From Anodontia alba (Eukaryota; Mollusca; Bivalvia; Lucinida; Lucinidae), in the NCBI GenBank assembly GCA_964016985.1, contig OZ024825.1, positions 29,255,893 to 29,319,892 of the forward strand: 64,000 nucleotides of DNA. The letters run 5' to 3'. How positions within the stretch are numbered: the stretch's first letter is position 1; each line of letters starts with the position of its first letter. The translations under genes were made by a program, and so were the position numbers. This document shows, one piece after another, positions 1 to 11,605 of this stretch. The notes under the pieces are model-generated. The model had not been told where the DNA came from, did not search any database, and was given only the letters and a program-made list of their open reading frames with translations.

Positions 1-160
1 GCCGATAAACCGTGTCCCAATTCTTTGGAAACAAAAATTACAGATTTCTGATGAAAATTTTAGTATGTCCCAAATATTTGGGTCATAAAAAATAATTATT
101 TTCAAGAATTTAGGACGTGTCCCAAAACTTTGGGTGTCCCAATTTTTAAGCACAATACAG
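1..160. repeat. fragment with repeated TGTCCCAA and inverted motifs
   Basis: Several copies of TGTCCCAA and its complement TTTGGG (such as CCCAAATATTTGGG) suggest the end of an inverted-repeat element cut by the window edge. From here to 600 I see only AT-rich DNA and no supported gene. Confidence 0.3.
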
Positions 161-615
161 TAATTACGGAAAAATGCACAAATGTTCAGTGTGTGTACTA
201 GTTTTCACAATTTTCATGGTCAACATAAAAATGCAAAATAAAGTATACCTCAAAAATGTTGTTTTAGATAGGCATATTAAAGGAAACAAGAAAACTTACA
301 AACCATTAATTTATACAGGCGAACATGTCCAAAATCAGAAAATTGTGTTATTTTGTACAAATAATGCAATGTCAATATACATACTTTTTTTTTCAAGTTT
401 AAGACTTGTTAAATTGAGCTGACTTTCTTTTTTTCTTTTTTTATTGTAATTCAATTTAAAAAAAAATGTGCAACAAGAATCCACAGTAGAAATGCTTTGT
501 TATGTGCAATATCTTTATAAACTGAATGACATATCCGAGGACATATCTTCTAAAATAATCAGAGCTGGGTAGAAAAATAAAAAATATTCCAGCGTTAATG
601 GTTGTTTTAATCAAG

Positions 616-817
616 TTAACACTTAGCACGCTGAGCAAAAATTTCAGCAGACAACATTTTGAAGTATTTCTTCCTATTTTTTTTTCCAGAAAATAGACTT
701 TGGCATTTCATGCAAATTGTCTCCTTATTTTTTTTTTTCAGAAAATAGCTTTGACATTTCATCAGTTAACATCAATTTATCATCTGCTGAATTTGCTCAG
801 AGAATGGTAAAGGTTAA
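616..817. mobile_element. TTAA-flanked hairpin MITE, family C
   Basis: TTAA at both ends; ends CACTTAGCACGCTGAGCAAA / TTTGCTCAGAGAATGG; inner sequence TTTCAGCAGAC ... ATCTGCTGAA. Further copies: 7059-7272, 8017-8221, 15949-16211, 31465-31697, 50549-50773, 58119-58308, with partial ones at 26040-26160 and 51560-51660. The arms contain ATTTCATGCAAATTGTCTCC and its complement. Confidence 0.8.
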
Positions 818-1014
818 ATATGTTTGCCGCTCCAATACTTTATCATTATCTTTTGAACAGTACCTGTCAGACAAGGGAAATTGGTGAAAAAAAATCTGAG
901 ACTCTAGAGACCAGATAAACAAGTTATTCTAACTAATGTTTCTGTTATAATTCTCCATAAAATCTATAAACTATTATTTCATTAAAAATTCTTCAGTCAG
1001 AGGATTTGTTATGC

Positions 1015-1113
1015 CATGAGAACTGGAGAGAAAAAAAATACCAGAATTATACACCACCATATTATGGTGGTATATTGATGATAATTCTGGGATTTTTTTC
1101 TCTCCAGTTCTCA
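1015..1113. repeat. hairpin, about 45-bp arms
   Basis: ATGAGAACTGGAGAGAAA at the left is mirrored by TTTCTCTCCAGTTCTCAT at the right around a core of TACACCACCATATTATGGTGG. It directly abuts the next element. Confidence 0.75.
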
Positions 1114-1117
1114 TATT

Positions 1118-2094
1118 ACCGTATTCACCCTAATAACTGCACATATCCCTATAAGTGCACAGTCAACCAATTCCAATGGGTGTGATCAGGTGTGGCGAAG
1201 GTGTCATGTAACTTTTGTCACTGGGGCATCCAACTGATATTGGCTTAAAGTTGGGCAAGGCCTGCTATCCTTGTAACAGGTAAGGGTAGAGGAGGGATGT
1301 TTTTACTTCTTCTGTTCCTTCACTTTCATTCATTTTCCTCATTCTTCCCTGTCCCTCTATTTCATCTCCTCTACTATCTCTTCTATCTCTTTTCTCCCTT
1401 TTTCTGGGAGACGACACAAAATGACCCACAAGGGTTGACATGTCGTTAAACTCCAACACAATCAATCATACTTTATAAAGGCAGCATATGTTGTAGGTAC
1501 CCATTTGAATTGCATCAACTTGTCGATGCAATTCAAATGGGTACCTACAACATATGCTGTTTTAAAGAAAATCAGAAAAAAAAATTGCATTAACATCATT
1601 TAATAAGTCCTTTACTGACTTTTTTTAAAGTGTTCTCTTATTAGGCACATCCATATTTCCTAGTAATTTTGAAAAACGTTTGTGCACAGTGTGGTAATTA
1701 GGTCTAATACAGTATTATAAACATACTGTATTTGATGTAATTACCACATTGTGTGCTTAGGGTTTTCAAAATACTGGGGAAATTTGTGGTAAATTATGTA
1801 CTAGGTACACTTTAAAAAAAAAAAAGATCAGTGAAGGACTTATCAAATGATGCTTATGCAATGTTTTTGTGTTATTGTTTTTTGTTTTTTTTTCTATTTT
1901 TTTTTTTATAAAGCATATGTTGTGGGTACACATTTGAATTGAATCGACAAGTTGATGCAATTCAAATGGGCACCCACAACATACGCCTTTATAAAGAAGT
2001 AGACAAAAAGTACACTGACTGTAATCTGAAGACTATGGAATTGCTTGACTGTGCAGTTATAGGGGTATATGCAGTAGTTAGGCTGAATATGGTA
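1118..2094. mobile_element. long terminal-inverted-repeat element, family E
   Basis: Ends ACCGTATTCACCCTAATAAC and its complement near 2094, with the inner motif CTATAAGTGCACAGT / CTGTGCAGTTATAG. Two internal palindromes (about 1487-1560 and 1917-1990) repeat the arm GTACCCATTTGAATTGCATC. The middle reads ATTACCACA and TTGTGGTAAA. No coding capacity. Relatives: 26984-27294 and 57391-57764. Confidence 0.75.
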
Positions 2095-2492
2095 TGTTGT
2101 GATGGGTGCTCTAAAGAGTATCTACAATATATTTTTATGGAGAAATAAGAAAAAGATATTCCAGAATTATGAGATGAGATTCCAGAACACTTTTTTGTAA
2201 ATTAATAATAAAAACAAGAGACTCACCGAGTGAATCTACCACATGTTTGCAGATGTGAACATTTTCATTGTTGCCATTGCAACCTTTCAAAATTGCATAA
2301 GTACTAGAGAATTACCCAAAGAACATTACTACTATGTGTGATGCAAAATGTTTCTTTAGTTGGCGCAATGTCATTTACTAATATCTGTTACATGTCTATG
2401 GCAAATTTTGGTTTCCCTGGCAACTAATTAAAAAGGTTTTGATTGGCTGCTTGTCTGGTTTATAAATCAGTCACATGAGCTATCAAGTGTAC

Positions 2493-2990
2493 ATGGACTG
2501 GCTGGCTTAGTGGTTAGTGCTTGCAACTTGCAAGCAGAAGGTCATAGGTTCAAACACCACTCGGACCGAGAAAATTTTCAGACCATTAGTACACCTATAT
2601 CATACATGAATTGCCATGGGTTGAGTATAAAGTAGACAGGAAGGTACTTGGTGACAGACAGCAGCACCAAGTGTGCAAGGATAATCCAAGAAAGTAAGGC
2701 TGTACAGATGCATTCGTCACTGCCCCCATGTGCCTTGGGTGCTTGATGGTGTTTAACCCTAGTCATGCAGATAAATTAAGTAGCCACGCCTATTTCTAAT
2801 TTTCAGCCAATCAGATTACTTGATCCAGGTTGTTGATACAAATTCACATTCTAATTGACAAACAGTGCAGATCCAGATCAGTTGGCTTCTTAGAAGCCAA
2901 CTGATCTGGATCTACACTGTTTGCATAGGCAGGGTATATCTGGTTTGAGCAGGACTAGGGTTAAAATGTGAACAACAACAATCATGATAT
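2493..2990 (+). mobile_element. tRNA-derived SINE with a MITE inside it (copy 1 of the array)
   Basis: The head (TGGCTTAGTGGTTAGTGC, then GGTTCAAACACC) resembles RNA polymerase III A and B boxes. The SINE body runs to GGTGTTTAA, is broken by a MITE (2753-2964) and resumes AATGTGAACAACAACAATC, an A-rich SINE-like tail. Only array copy 1 has the full head. The array's repeat unit begins inside this head, so the tandem growth came after SINE and MITE insertion. Confidence 0.65.
2753..2964 (+). mobile_element. TTAA-flanked palindromic MITE, family P (array copy 1)
   Basis: TTAA at both ends, terminal repeats CCCTAGTCATGC / GCAGGACTAGGG. Inside is a long hairpin whose arm reads CAGTGCAGATCCAGATCAGT and back. 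TTAA target duplications with CCC ends are typical of piggyBac-type elements. Equivalent copies sit in the later array units at 3640-3852, 4535-4747 and 5430-5642. Confidence 0.85.
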
Positions 2991-3639
2991 CAAGTGTAAA
3001 AAGTCTTGGAGCATATAAAAAATAGTCACATCATCTTGCCTTTCAGCCTTTATGACATAGTGAAAACCCTGATCAGACTGCAAGAATAAACAGGCTGACC
3101 TGACCTTTCACTGCCTACATATGCATTGAAAACACATTTGGGCTAGGCTACAGTCAAAACAGGGACTACTCCAAAACTAACTTTTGATTTCTGTGGCCAA
3201 TACAGACCAAGATCAGCCTGTGATGTCACATCAAAGTCTACACTGTTCACTTATAGAATGTTCAATAGAAATAGTGTTACAGCAGACATATTAAGTTCTG
3301 AAAATAAAAATTAATGAGATTCTGGAAAAAATAGTGAGATCTTTTTTACATTAAATACATATAGAAATTTTTGAAAAAAAAAAAAAAAAAAAATAGTAAG
3401 AGTGCTCATAAGACTTACAAGAAGAAGGTCATGGGTTCAAACACCACTCAGGCTGAGAAAATTTTCAGACCATTAGTACACCTATATCATACATGAATTG
3501 CCATGGGTTGAGTATAAAGTAGACAGGAAGGTACTTGGTGACAGACAATGGCACCAAGTGTGCAAGGATAATCCAAGAAAGTAAGGCTGTACAGATGCAT
3601 TCATCACTGCCCCCATGTGCCTTGGGTGCTTGATGGTGT

Positions 3640-5642
3640 TTAACCCTAGTCATGCGGATAAATTAAGTAGCCACGCCCACTTCTAATTTTCAGCCAATCA
3701 GATTACTAGATCCAGGTTGTTGATACAAAATTCACATTCTAACTGACAAACAGTGCAGATCCAGATCAGTTGGCTGCTTAGAAGCCAACTGATCTGGATC
3801 TACACTGTTTGCAAAGGCAGGGTATACCCGGTTTGAGCAGGACTAGGGTTAAAATGTGAACAACAACAATCATGATATCAAGTGTAAAAAGTCTTGGAGC
3901 ATACAAAAAATAATCACATCATCTTGCCTTTCAGCCTTTATGACATAAAACATAGTGAAAACCCTGATCCGACTGCAAGAATAAACAGGCTGACCTGACC
4001 TTTCACTGCCTACATATGCATTGAAAACACATTTGGGCTAGGCTACAGTCAAAACAGGGACTACTCCAAAACTAACTTTTGATTTCTGTGACCAATACAG
4101 ACCAAGATCAGCCTGTGATGTCACATCAAAGTCTACACTGTTCACTTATAGAATGTTCAATAGAAATAGTGTTACAGCAGACATATTAAGTTCTGAAAAT
4201 AAAAATTAATGAGATTCTGGAAAAAATAGTGAGATCTCTATTTTTTCATTAAATACATATAGAAATTTTTGAAAAAAAAAAAAAAAAATAGTAAGAGTGC
4301 TCATAAGACTTACAAGAAGAAGGTCATGGGTTCAAACACCACTCAGGCTGAGAAAATTTTCAGACCATTAGTACACCTATATCATACATGAATTGCCATG
4401 GGTTGAGTATAAAGTAGACAGGAAGGTACTTGGTGACAGACAACAGCACCAAGTGTGCAAGGATAATCCAAGAAAGTAAGGCTGTACAGATGCATTCATC
4501 ACTGCCCCCATGTGCCTTGGGTGCTTGATGGTGTTTAACCCTAATCATGCGGATAAATTAAGTAGCCACGCCCACTTCTAATTTTCAGCCAATCAGATTA
4601 CTGGATCCAGGTTCTTGATACAAAATTCACATTCTAACTGACAAACAGTGTAGATCCAGATCAGTTGGCTGCTTAGAAGCCAACTGTTCTGGATCTACAC
4701 TGTTTGCAAAGGCAGGGTATACCCGGTTTGAGCAGGACTAAGATTAAAATGTGAACAACAACAATCATGATATCAAGTGTAAAAAGTCTTGGAGCATACG
4801 AAAAATAATCACATCATCTTGCCTTTCAGCCTTTATGACATAAAACATAGTGAAAACCCTGATCCGACTGCAAGAATAAACAGGCTGACCTGACCTTTCA
4901 CTGCCTACATATGCATTGAAAACACATTTGGGCTAGGCTACAGTCAAAACAGGGACTACTCCAAAACTAACTTTTGATTTCTGTGACCAATACAGACCAA
5001 GATCAGCCTGTGATGTCACATCAAAGTCTACACTGTTCACTTATAGAATGTTCAATAGAAATAGTGTTACAGCAGACATATTAAGTTCTGAAAATAAAAA
5101 TTAATGAGATTCTGGAAAAAATAGTGAGATCTCTATTTTTTCATTAAATACATATAGAAATTTTTGAAAAAAAAAAAAAAAAATAGTAAGAGTGCTCATA
5201 AGACTTACAAGAAGAAGGTCATGGGTTCAAACACCACTCAGGCTGAGAAAATTTTCAGACCATTAGTACACCTATATCATACATGAATTGCCATGGGTTG
5301 AGTATAAAGTAGACAGGAAGGTACTTGGTGACAGACAACGGCACCAAGTGTGCAAGGATAATCCAAGAAAGTAAGGCTGTACAGATGCATTCATCACTGC
5401 CCCCATGTGCCTTGGGTGCTTGATGGTGTTTAACCCTAATCATGCGGATAAATTAAGTAGCCACGCCCACTTCTAATTTTCAGCCAATCAGATTACTTGA
5501 TCCAGGTTCTTGATACAAAATTCACATTCTAACTGACAAACAGTGTAGATCCAGATCAGTTGGCTGCTTAGAAGCCAACTGATCTGGATCTACACTGTTT
5601 GCAAAGGCAGGGTATACCCGGTTTGAGCAGGACTAAGGTTAA
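3640..5642 (+). mobile_element. family P MITEs in array copies 2, 3 and 4
   Basis: Three more copies at 3640-3852, 4535-4747 and 5430-5642, all at the same place in the 895-bp unit. They were copied with the array rather than inserted separately. In copy 3 one arm base differs (AACTGTTCTGG in place of AACTGATCTGG), breaking the palindrome there. Confidence 0.85.
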
Positions 5643-6098
5643 AATGTGAACAACAACAATCATGATATCAAGTGTAAAAAGTCTTGGAGCATACGAAAAA
5701 TAATCACATCATCTTGCCTTTCAGCCTTTATGACATAAAACATAGTGAAAACCCTGATCCGACTGCAAGAATAAACAGGCTGACCTGACCTTTCACTGCC
5801 TACATATGCATTGAAAACACATTTGGGCTAGGCTACAGTCAAAACAGGGACTACTCCAAAACTAACTTTTGATTTCTGTGACCAATACAGACCAAGATCA
5901 GCCTGTGATGTCACATCAAAGTCTACACTGTTCACTTATAGAATGTTCAATAGAAATAGTGTTACAGCAGACATATTAAGTTCTGAAAATAAAAATTAAT
6001 GAGATTCTGGAAAAAAATAGTGAGATCTCTATTTTTACATTAAATACATATAGAAATTTTTGAAAAAAAAAAAAAAAATAGTAAGAGTGCTCATAAGA

Positions 6099-6850
6099 CT
6101 GGGTATTTGGAGCCAAACGTTTAATAGTCTCACTAAAAAATAATTCTTCGTAAAACTTTAACCAGTGGGTTGGGGCTTGATGATATGTCTTTGACTTGGC
6201 CCGCCGTGGTTCAACTATTGGTTTTCATTTACTCTGGCTTACAGTAGAATTAGCCATGAGTACTCGTCTTTGTTTATTATAGTGATTAATTTGATTTTTA
6301 TGTTTTCGCTTTGATGCATTGACTGAGTTGGGAGCCTTTATGCGAACCAAATTTTTATGTATTTATGTATTAAGAGTAGCATCGGCACCCAGGGTGAAGT
6401 TAGCTAGCTGTAAAAGTGCTTTAAACTCCCCGGTGGTTTGCTCTACCGACCGTTCTAAGGCGGTGGTCCCGGTGTTAATCTTACTCCTTGTTGCTTTGTG
6501 GTTTATTCTACGAGGCGATTTGCTGTATGTCTTTCCATGTGTCATTTTGTTCTTGTGTTTTTCAGTCCTTTTAGTATTGCGATTACCTCGCTTGGGGAAG
6601 AGAGAGCTAATCTTAGTGCTTTTCGTACGTTTGTTCGGTTTGTGCTTGTTTAGATTTGTCAGTTTCCTCTTCCTCTTGGGGTCTGGGAAGGGCTGCGGTT
6701 TGTGATTGTGGCACTCCCTGGACTTTTCTCTTACTTTTTTTTTTATATGTCTGGTTACAGTATTATTGGGACATACAGGCTTGTACAGACAGTGTAGACC
6801 CAGATTACCATAGAACATGGCATCTTATCAGAGTCTACCCTGTTTGACAC
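6099..6850. other. non-repetitive stretch with two opposed long frames, unassigned
   Basis: Begins exactly where the 895-bp array stops. Both strands stay open: 6319-6705 plus (128 residues, very hydrophobic) and 6363-6818 minus (151 residues, very basic, Lys/Arg/Asn-rich). They are mirror readings of the same T- and G-rich strand. The minus frame, with SVEQTTGEFKALLQLANF, is the more protein-like, but I recognise neither. The end (6776-6845) overlaps a worn copy of the CAGTGTAGACCCAGAT hairpin core. Could be a decayed mobile-element ORF. Confidence 0.3.
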
Positions 6851-7058
6851 ATCAACATATAGTAACATAGACTTGTTCAAGTTTTAGGAAAAGTACGGTA
6901 AAAAGTTAAGGTGTCCCAATATAGAATTAATATGGTACATTATGTCTGCCAGTAATGTAGACCATTATCTGACTGTACAGCTGGATAGACTGACTTTAGT
7001 TTGTGCAGGAATTTCAAGGTCATTTTCAAAAATACAATGTACTTACTTTTAAGTTACC

Positions 7059-7272
7059 TTAATGCTTAGCTGTCTGGGTAAAAATTTCAGCAGACAACAT
7101 TTTAAAGTATTATTAATATTTTTCACAGAAAACAGAACTTTGATATTTTATGCAAATTATCTCCTTAGGAGACAATTTGCATGAAATGTCAAAACCTGTT
7201 TTCTGGGAAAAATAAGCAAAATATCAACAATTTGTCATCTGCTGAATTTGCCCAGAGAGTGGTAAAGCTTAA
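7059..7272. mobile_element. family C MITE
   Basis: TTAA at 7059 and 7269. Centre TCTCCTTAGGAGA with arms GACAATTTGCATGAAATGTC. Directly followed by two further MITEs, a tail-to-tail cluster through 7684. Confidence 0.8.
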
Positions 7273-7275
7273 ATA

Positions 7276-7470
7276 CCCTAAGTATGATGACATCTCAACT
7301 CTTTACCATACTTATCCTAAAATTTGAACGTCCGTTTTGCTGTCTCGGATTGTGCTTAAAATATTATGACACACTGGCAAACAGTGTAGACCCTGATCAA
7401 AATGGTCCTATAGCAACAATTTGATCTGCATCTTCATGGTTTACTTAAGCATGTCTGAATATTTAGGGTA
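7276..7470. mobile_element. family D MITE (CCCTAAGTAT ends, AAACAGTGTAGACC core)
   Basis: Left ACCCTAAGTATGATGAC, right GAATATTTAGGGT, inner arm AAACAGTGTAGACCCTGATCA. Other copies: 10751-11085, 36427-36632 and 52158-52335, plus a half copy at 41435-41535. All are near-perfect palindromes in the middle. Confidence 0.75.
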
Positions 7471-7684
7471 TGGTAAATGTTCCAAAATTTCGTACATCAA
7501 TGTATCTGACAAAATGGTATATACAAACAATGCAGAACCAGATCAGACTGCCCCTGAAGGAGAAGTCTGATCAGGATCTCCACTGTTTGCCATTCCACTA
7601 TTTCATGAAACCACTGCATAAAAAGCAAAATTTAGGCCAAAAAAGTATGGAATAAGTGTTGGAAATTTTAGGACATTTACCGTA
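7468..7684. mobile_element. family D2 MITE (GGTAAATGT ends, same core)
   Basis: Ends GGTAAATGTTCCAAAATTTC / GGAAATTTTAGGACATTTACC with inner AGAACCAGATCAGACTG. Copies at 16563-16780, 23100-23281 and 38975-39201; part of it is also in the triplicated unit at 16.9-17.4 kb. The ends differ wholly from family D although the hairpin core is shared. Confidence 0.75.
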
Positions 7685-8016
7685 TCAACAGTATTCAGTA
7701 TTTCCAGAATATACCGGTAAAACACAGATTTTGATTTTTACCTTTTGGTAATAATATTTCCAAATAATAATATTTCTAAATAAATCCACTTGGCAGTTAC
7801 ATGTAACACAGAACAATTAAATCTTAAATTCACATGGAAAGTATATAAAACATGTCTAAATGGTCAAACTGACTGGTCAGTTTAGTCTCTTTCACCATGT
7901 CATAAAAATACCAATACAAAATCAATATAAGTTGATATTTTATGATAGGTATTTAATTTTAATAGGCAATAGATTTTGTAAATGAGTATATACCCTAATC
8001 CAGAGTAAGATTATCC

Positions 8017-8221
8017 TTAAGCTTAGCATGCTGGGAAAAATTTACAGCAGACGACATATTGAAATATTTTTATTTTTTTCCAGAAAACAGGATTTGACAT
8101 TTCATGTAAATTGTCTCCACTGGAGACAATTTGCACAAAATGTCAAATCCTGTTTTCTGGGTAAAATAAGAAAAAAATATCATCAATTTGTCATCTGCTG
8201 AATTTGCCAGTAGCATGTTAA
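8017..8221. mobile_element. family C MITE
   Basis: TTAA at 8017-8020 and 8218-8221, core GGAGACAATTTGCACAAAAT and its complement. Flanks are plain AT-rich DNA. Confidence 0.8.
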
Positions 8222-9430
8222 ACAATAAGAATATAGATTGCTCCTTGTATTTTGTATTTATATTTGAGTCAAAAATGAGAAAATGAACCTTGTAATGTGC
8301 GCACACCTATGCACAGTCTGCTCATTGTCTGCTGGGCACTCTGTGGATATGGGTAGTCTAGCATTTAGGGCTTCAGTTAGTGGAGAATCTGATGAACTGC
8401 AGATGCACAGGCTTATCCAAGTATTCACTTGGCACACATGCTGAAACGTTATGTTTCAAGTTATTTTGTGGCTAATTGTACAATATTTTCTTATTGAAAG
8501 TAGGCCAGAGTTTGATTTGTTCTGTATTTCCAAAGGATCCCCATTTCAGAATATTTGGATTTTTCTTAAAATTACCTCACTTTTGAAATTTTTACCTTTT
8601 GAAATCATCTCTTAAATGAAATGTCCAGCTGTATTGATTTCTGGAAAATAAGAATAATTTACAATGTCTGTTAAAAGATCAAGAATATAGTTTGCATTCT
8701 GCATCTGGAGAGACATGGTCAATTAACCCATTTATTTTTTATGGACTCTTCTACCACAATTCTTTGGACTGGTCTATTTATAATAGCAGGGTGTCTGGTT
8801 AGTTTTTAGCTCACCTGTTTTACCCGCTAGACCCAAGATGCCTTTTTTCTTAGAGATATTTCCCATAATATATATGAATGGGATCTTAGGTCTAGGTGGG
8901 AAACATTTTTTATAACAACTTTCATGAATGCATTCAATTTTGCATTTTAACTGGAAATGAGAAAGAGAATTCAAGACATGTGCATATTACCGTATTCATT
9001 TGACCACAATTTCCAATCAGTGCTGTTTTCTTGTCATTCTGATGCAAGAACTAGTTCCAAAAGAGAAAGTAACTAAATGTAATTCCCAATCGTTTTGAAT
9101 ATGGCATTAATTGAGTTTTTTTAGGTGGGGCAAACAGGACTGAATTATCTCCCATAATAATAAGCAAGAAACATAAATTTTCCTTTTTGCTATGGTTCAG
9201 ACATCAGGCTACTGGACTATATAATAAAGATTTGAATTGTAATTTCTGAAATATGGTTTTCAATACCTGAGCCATTTAGGGAAAATCCTTGCCTTGCTGC
9301 AATATCTCCTTTGTTATAATGATAATTTCCCTGGCATGAAATATTTACACAAGTGGTGACAATCAATCTGAAATTATGCTAGAATACTATATTTAATAAG
9401 TGCGTCAAACTTGAACCCCAAAGTGGTTTG
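8222..9430. other. AT-rich DNA, no feature seen
   Basis: No supported coding frame, hairpin or repeat match to the rest of the window. The short minus-strand frame at 8774-8974 shows no protein-like pattern. Confidence 0.4.
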
Positions 9431-9439
9431 GCGTGCAGA

Positions 9440-9790
9440 CGCACTACTATAGACTAGCTATGTGACAAGTGATGTGTGTGACCAAAACTGTGATGGTCCA
9501 ACAAATGCTTGAGTGGTTCGGTGCTTATCCTGAAAAACAATAAGTGTTCCGGATTTGGCAGAGGCTATTGACACGGCGGCCGTGCCGATAACAGCAACAA
9601 AACAGCCAATAACACCATGTATTCCAATTGCAAGGGGTTGAATCACGAGATGACGTCAGCCTGCAAAATTTGCGATCGTCGCCACTTTGGATTTTGTCTC
9701 CACTTCGAATTTTATTTCTATCCATTCTCCATCTATTTACTAAGCAGGATTCGTTTAGTGCACAAGGTACACTTTGATGTTGATTTTTAG
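9440..9790 (-). promoter_or_regulatory. GC-richer patch with a perfect CRE; possible promoter or first exon
   Basis: TGACGTCA, a palindromic cAMP-response element, lies at 9651-9658. Base composition rises (GACACGGCGGCCGTGCCG). On the minus strand a hydrophobic open frame VIQPLAIGIHGVIGCFVAV has no in-frame ATG before a stop. A second frame from ATG at about 9616 reads like a short signal peptide (MVLLAVLLLLSA) but stops after 17 codons. I cannot name a gene. An unrecognised first exon or a transposon promoter are both possible. Confidence 0.25.
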
Positions 9791-10079
9791 ATAACACATA
9801 GACTTAACGCTCTTTTCACATGATAATCTGTAAACACTTCGACACAGTAATGTGTTCGCTTGACAGGTTTGTAAATTTTTGTTTTTAATGTTTTGTTTTT
9901 TTCTGCTTTTCATAATATATAGACACGCCAAAAAAAAAAAAAAAAAAAGAAAGAAAAACAAGACCAAAAAGAAACAAAGACAAAAACACACAAACAGTCA
10001 AAAATCTTTAGAAAAAATCATGAAGCAGTAAAATGGATTTCAAGTAAGCACACGAAAGTGTATTGTCATTGTACCTGCC

Positions 10080-10215
10080 ATCAGCATACACCAGTTTTGG
10101 GTATTCGGAAAGCATGGCCCCTGCCCATCAGGGCCCGCGAAATAGACGGTATGCCTAAAGCCTCGATGGCAGAGCTGCTAGTAACTAAGCAGGATCTGAA
10201 TTCATGTGATCTGGT
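10080..10215. other. second GC-richer patch, unassigned
   Basis: GGCCCCTGCCCATCAGGGCC is an inverted repeat at about 10115-10135. On the plus strand a possible exon lies between CTGCCATCAG and GGTCAG|GTAAAA, open in one frame (PKASMAELLVTKQDLNSC); the minus strand is also open (SAIEALGIPSISRALMGRG). Neither is recognised. Confidence 0.2.
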
Positions 10216-10439
10216 CAGGTAAAAGTCCCACAAATTTGAAGGCAATGTCTCTGAACTACTGAAATATTGTTGACTTGGACATTATTTCACAATTCATGCA
10301 GTAGATTCAGAAGTCAAGCGTGATCTGAAAGCAAATTCAGATAGATCTGGCCAACCCACCTATGAAGCATGTGATGGTATGAAGCATGTGATGATAATTT
10401 TGACACATGGATATAGGTAGCACCTATTAAATTTATATT

Positions 10440-10525
10440 ACTTCAAGGAACATATATTTTGGATAGTTGTTAGAATTGTCTCACTGAGGCAATTCTAACA
10501 AATATCCAAAATATATATGTTCTGT
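10440..10525. repeat. hairpin with GAACATATATTTTGGATA arms
   Basis: Near-perfect inverted repeat around CTCACTGAGG. Its inner part (TGTTAGAATTGTCTCACTGA) resembles the family B hairpins elsewhere. A 23-base T-run lies about 130 bp on. Confidence 0.75.
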
Positions 10526-10750
10526 GAGGAAATTAGAATAAAACAAGCCCTCTCTTACATATCATTCTGCTGTGTTTAAGGGTTTTTACAACAGCAAATT
10601 TATTTCATCTGCAATATCTTTGGGAACAAATTCTGTCATTGTAACAATGGTCCACTGTATTTTTTTTTTTTTTTTTTTTATAATATATGTCAACCTCCCA
10701 TAAATTCATGTTTATTACATAAATCTTTTCTAATTGTTCTTTATTTACCC

Positions 10751-11085
10751 ATACCCTAAGTAATTAGACACCTTACCATAATTGTCCTTAACTTTGAACA
10801 ATAGATTCTAGATGAAGTGGCTTTTGAGAGCATTGAACACATTCACAAAACTAAAAACAGCTGAAGTGTCAAGTTTTCTGGCCAGATAAGCTAGTTTTGG
10901 CCATTTAGGCCTCGACCATTAGTAACCCTTGTATAAGTATCCAGTCCATCTCAGTACCTGTTGATGTATCTATAAACTGCTGAATGAGTGGCAAACAGTG
11001 TAGACCCAGATCAGATGCCACATTCTGTGGCAACTGATCTGGGTCTACACTGTTTGCTCAGGTCTACTGTCCCAATATTAAAGTT
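10751..11085. mobile_element. family D MITE
   Basis: ACCCTAAGTAATTAGACACC at the left and CTGTCCCAATATTAAAGTT at the right. Centre GCCACATTCTGTGGC with arms CAAACAGTGTAGACCCAGAT, nearly perfect. Confidence 0.8.
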
Positions 11086-11605
11086 AATTACCATTACAGA
11101 CTATGATTTTGAATCAGGTCACTGTACTGTAAAATGTACGTTTATTTGGTCACGTTAACACTGAGCAGACACAACAAAATAATCCAGTAAAATGGGGGAC
11201 TTAAGCTTCTTATGATATATTATGATAAATTATGAGATAAGTAGCAAAGTTTTTAAAATGATAAATAGAAGTTCCTACATAAGCAGTTTCTGTATTTCAT
11301 GCAGAAGTATTCAGAAATTCATTTGGAAACCTTTGGTTTTGCCACTAACACAAATTGTCAAAATGTAGGGGTGGGAAAGAACTCTATAATCTTACAAAAG
11401 AAGAAGAAGAAGAAAAAAAAAGTTTCTATTATTTGAAAAATTCTTTTAACCCATTTATGCCTGTGGGTGTCTCATAAAAGGGCATTTGCAAACAGTGTAG
11501 ACCAAGATCAGATGCTGCATTAAATACAGGAATTTCTATAAAACATAGTAATAATAAAATCCAATCAGACACCCTTCTATTGGAAAAGGACCTGCTGGTT
11601 GGCTG

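Larger units (their letters stand above)
2526..6098 (+). repeat. four-copy tandem array of an 895-bp unit
   Basis: Units start at about 2526, 3414, 4309 and 5204, with lengths 888, 895, 895 and 895. Copies 2-4 are nearly identical; copy 1 differs more and keeps 5' sequence the others lack. Each unit holds, in order, part of a tRNA-derived SINE, a TTAA-flanked palindromic MITE, the SINE tail, AT-rich DNA and an A-run of 16-22. Short 62-residue open frames recur in each unit on the minus strand; they are by-products of the SINE sequence, not genes. Confidence 0.96.

Noticed and set aside
2497..2575. Possible tRNA gene (A and B boxes)
   Set aside because: No cloverleaf with a proper anticodon and acceptor stem; SINE body follows. 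The same holds for the heads at 12118, 32213, 37767 and 44233.
2578..5443. Four repeated 62-residue open frames, nearly identical, on the minus strand
   Set aside because: They recur only because the 895-bp unit repeats; they are read antisense through a SINE body and end in the MITE.
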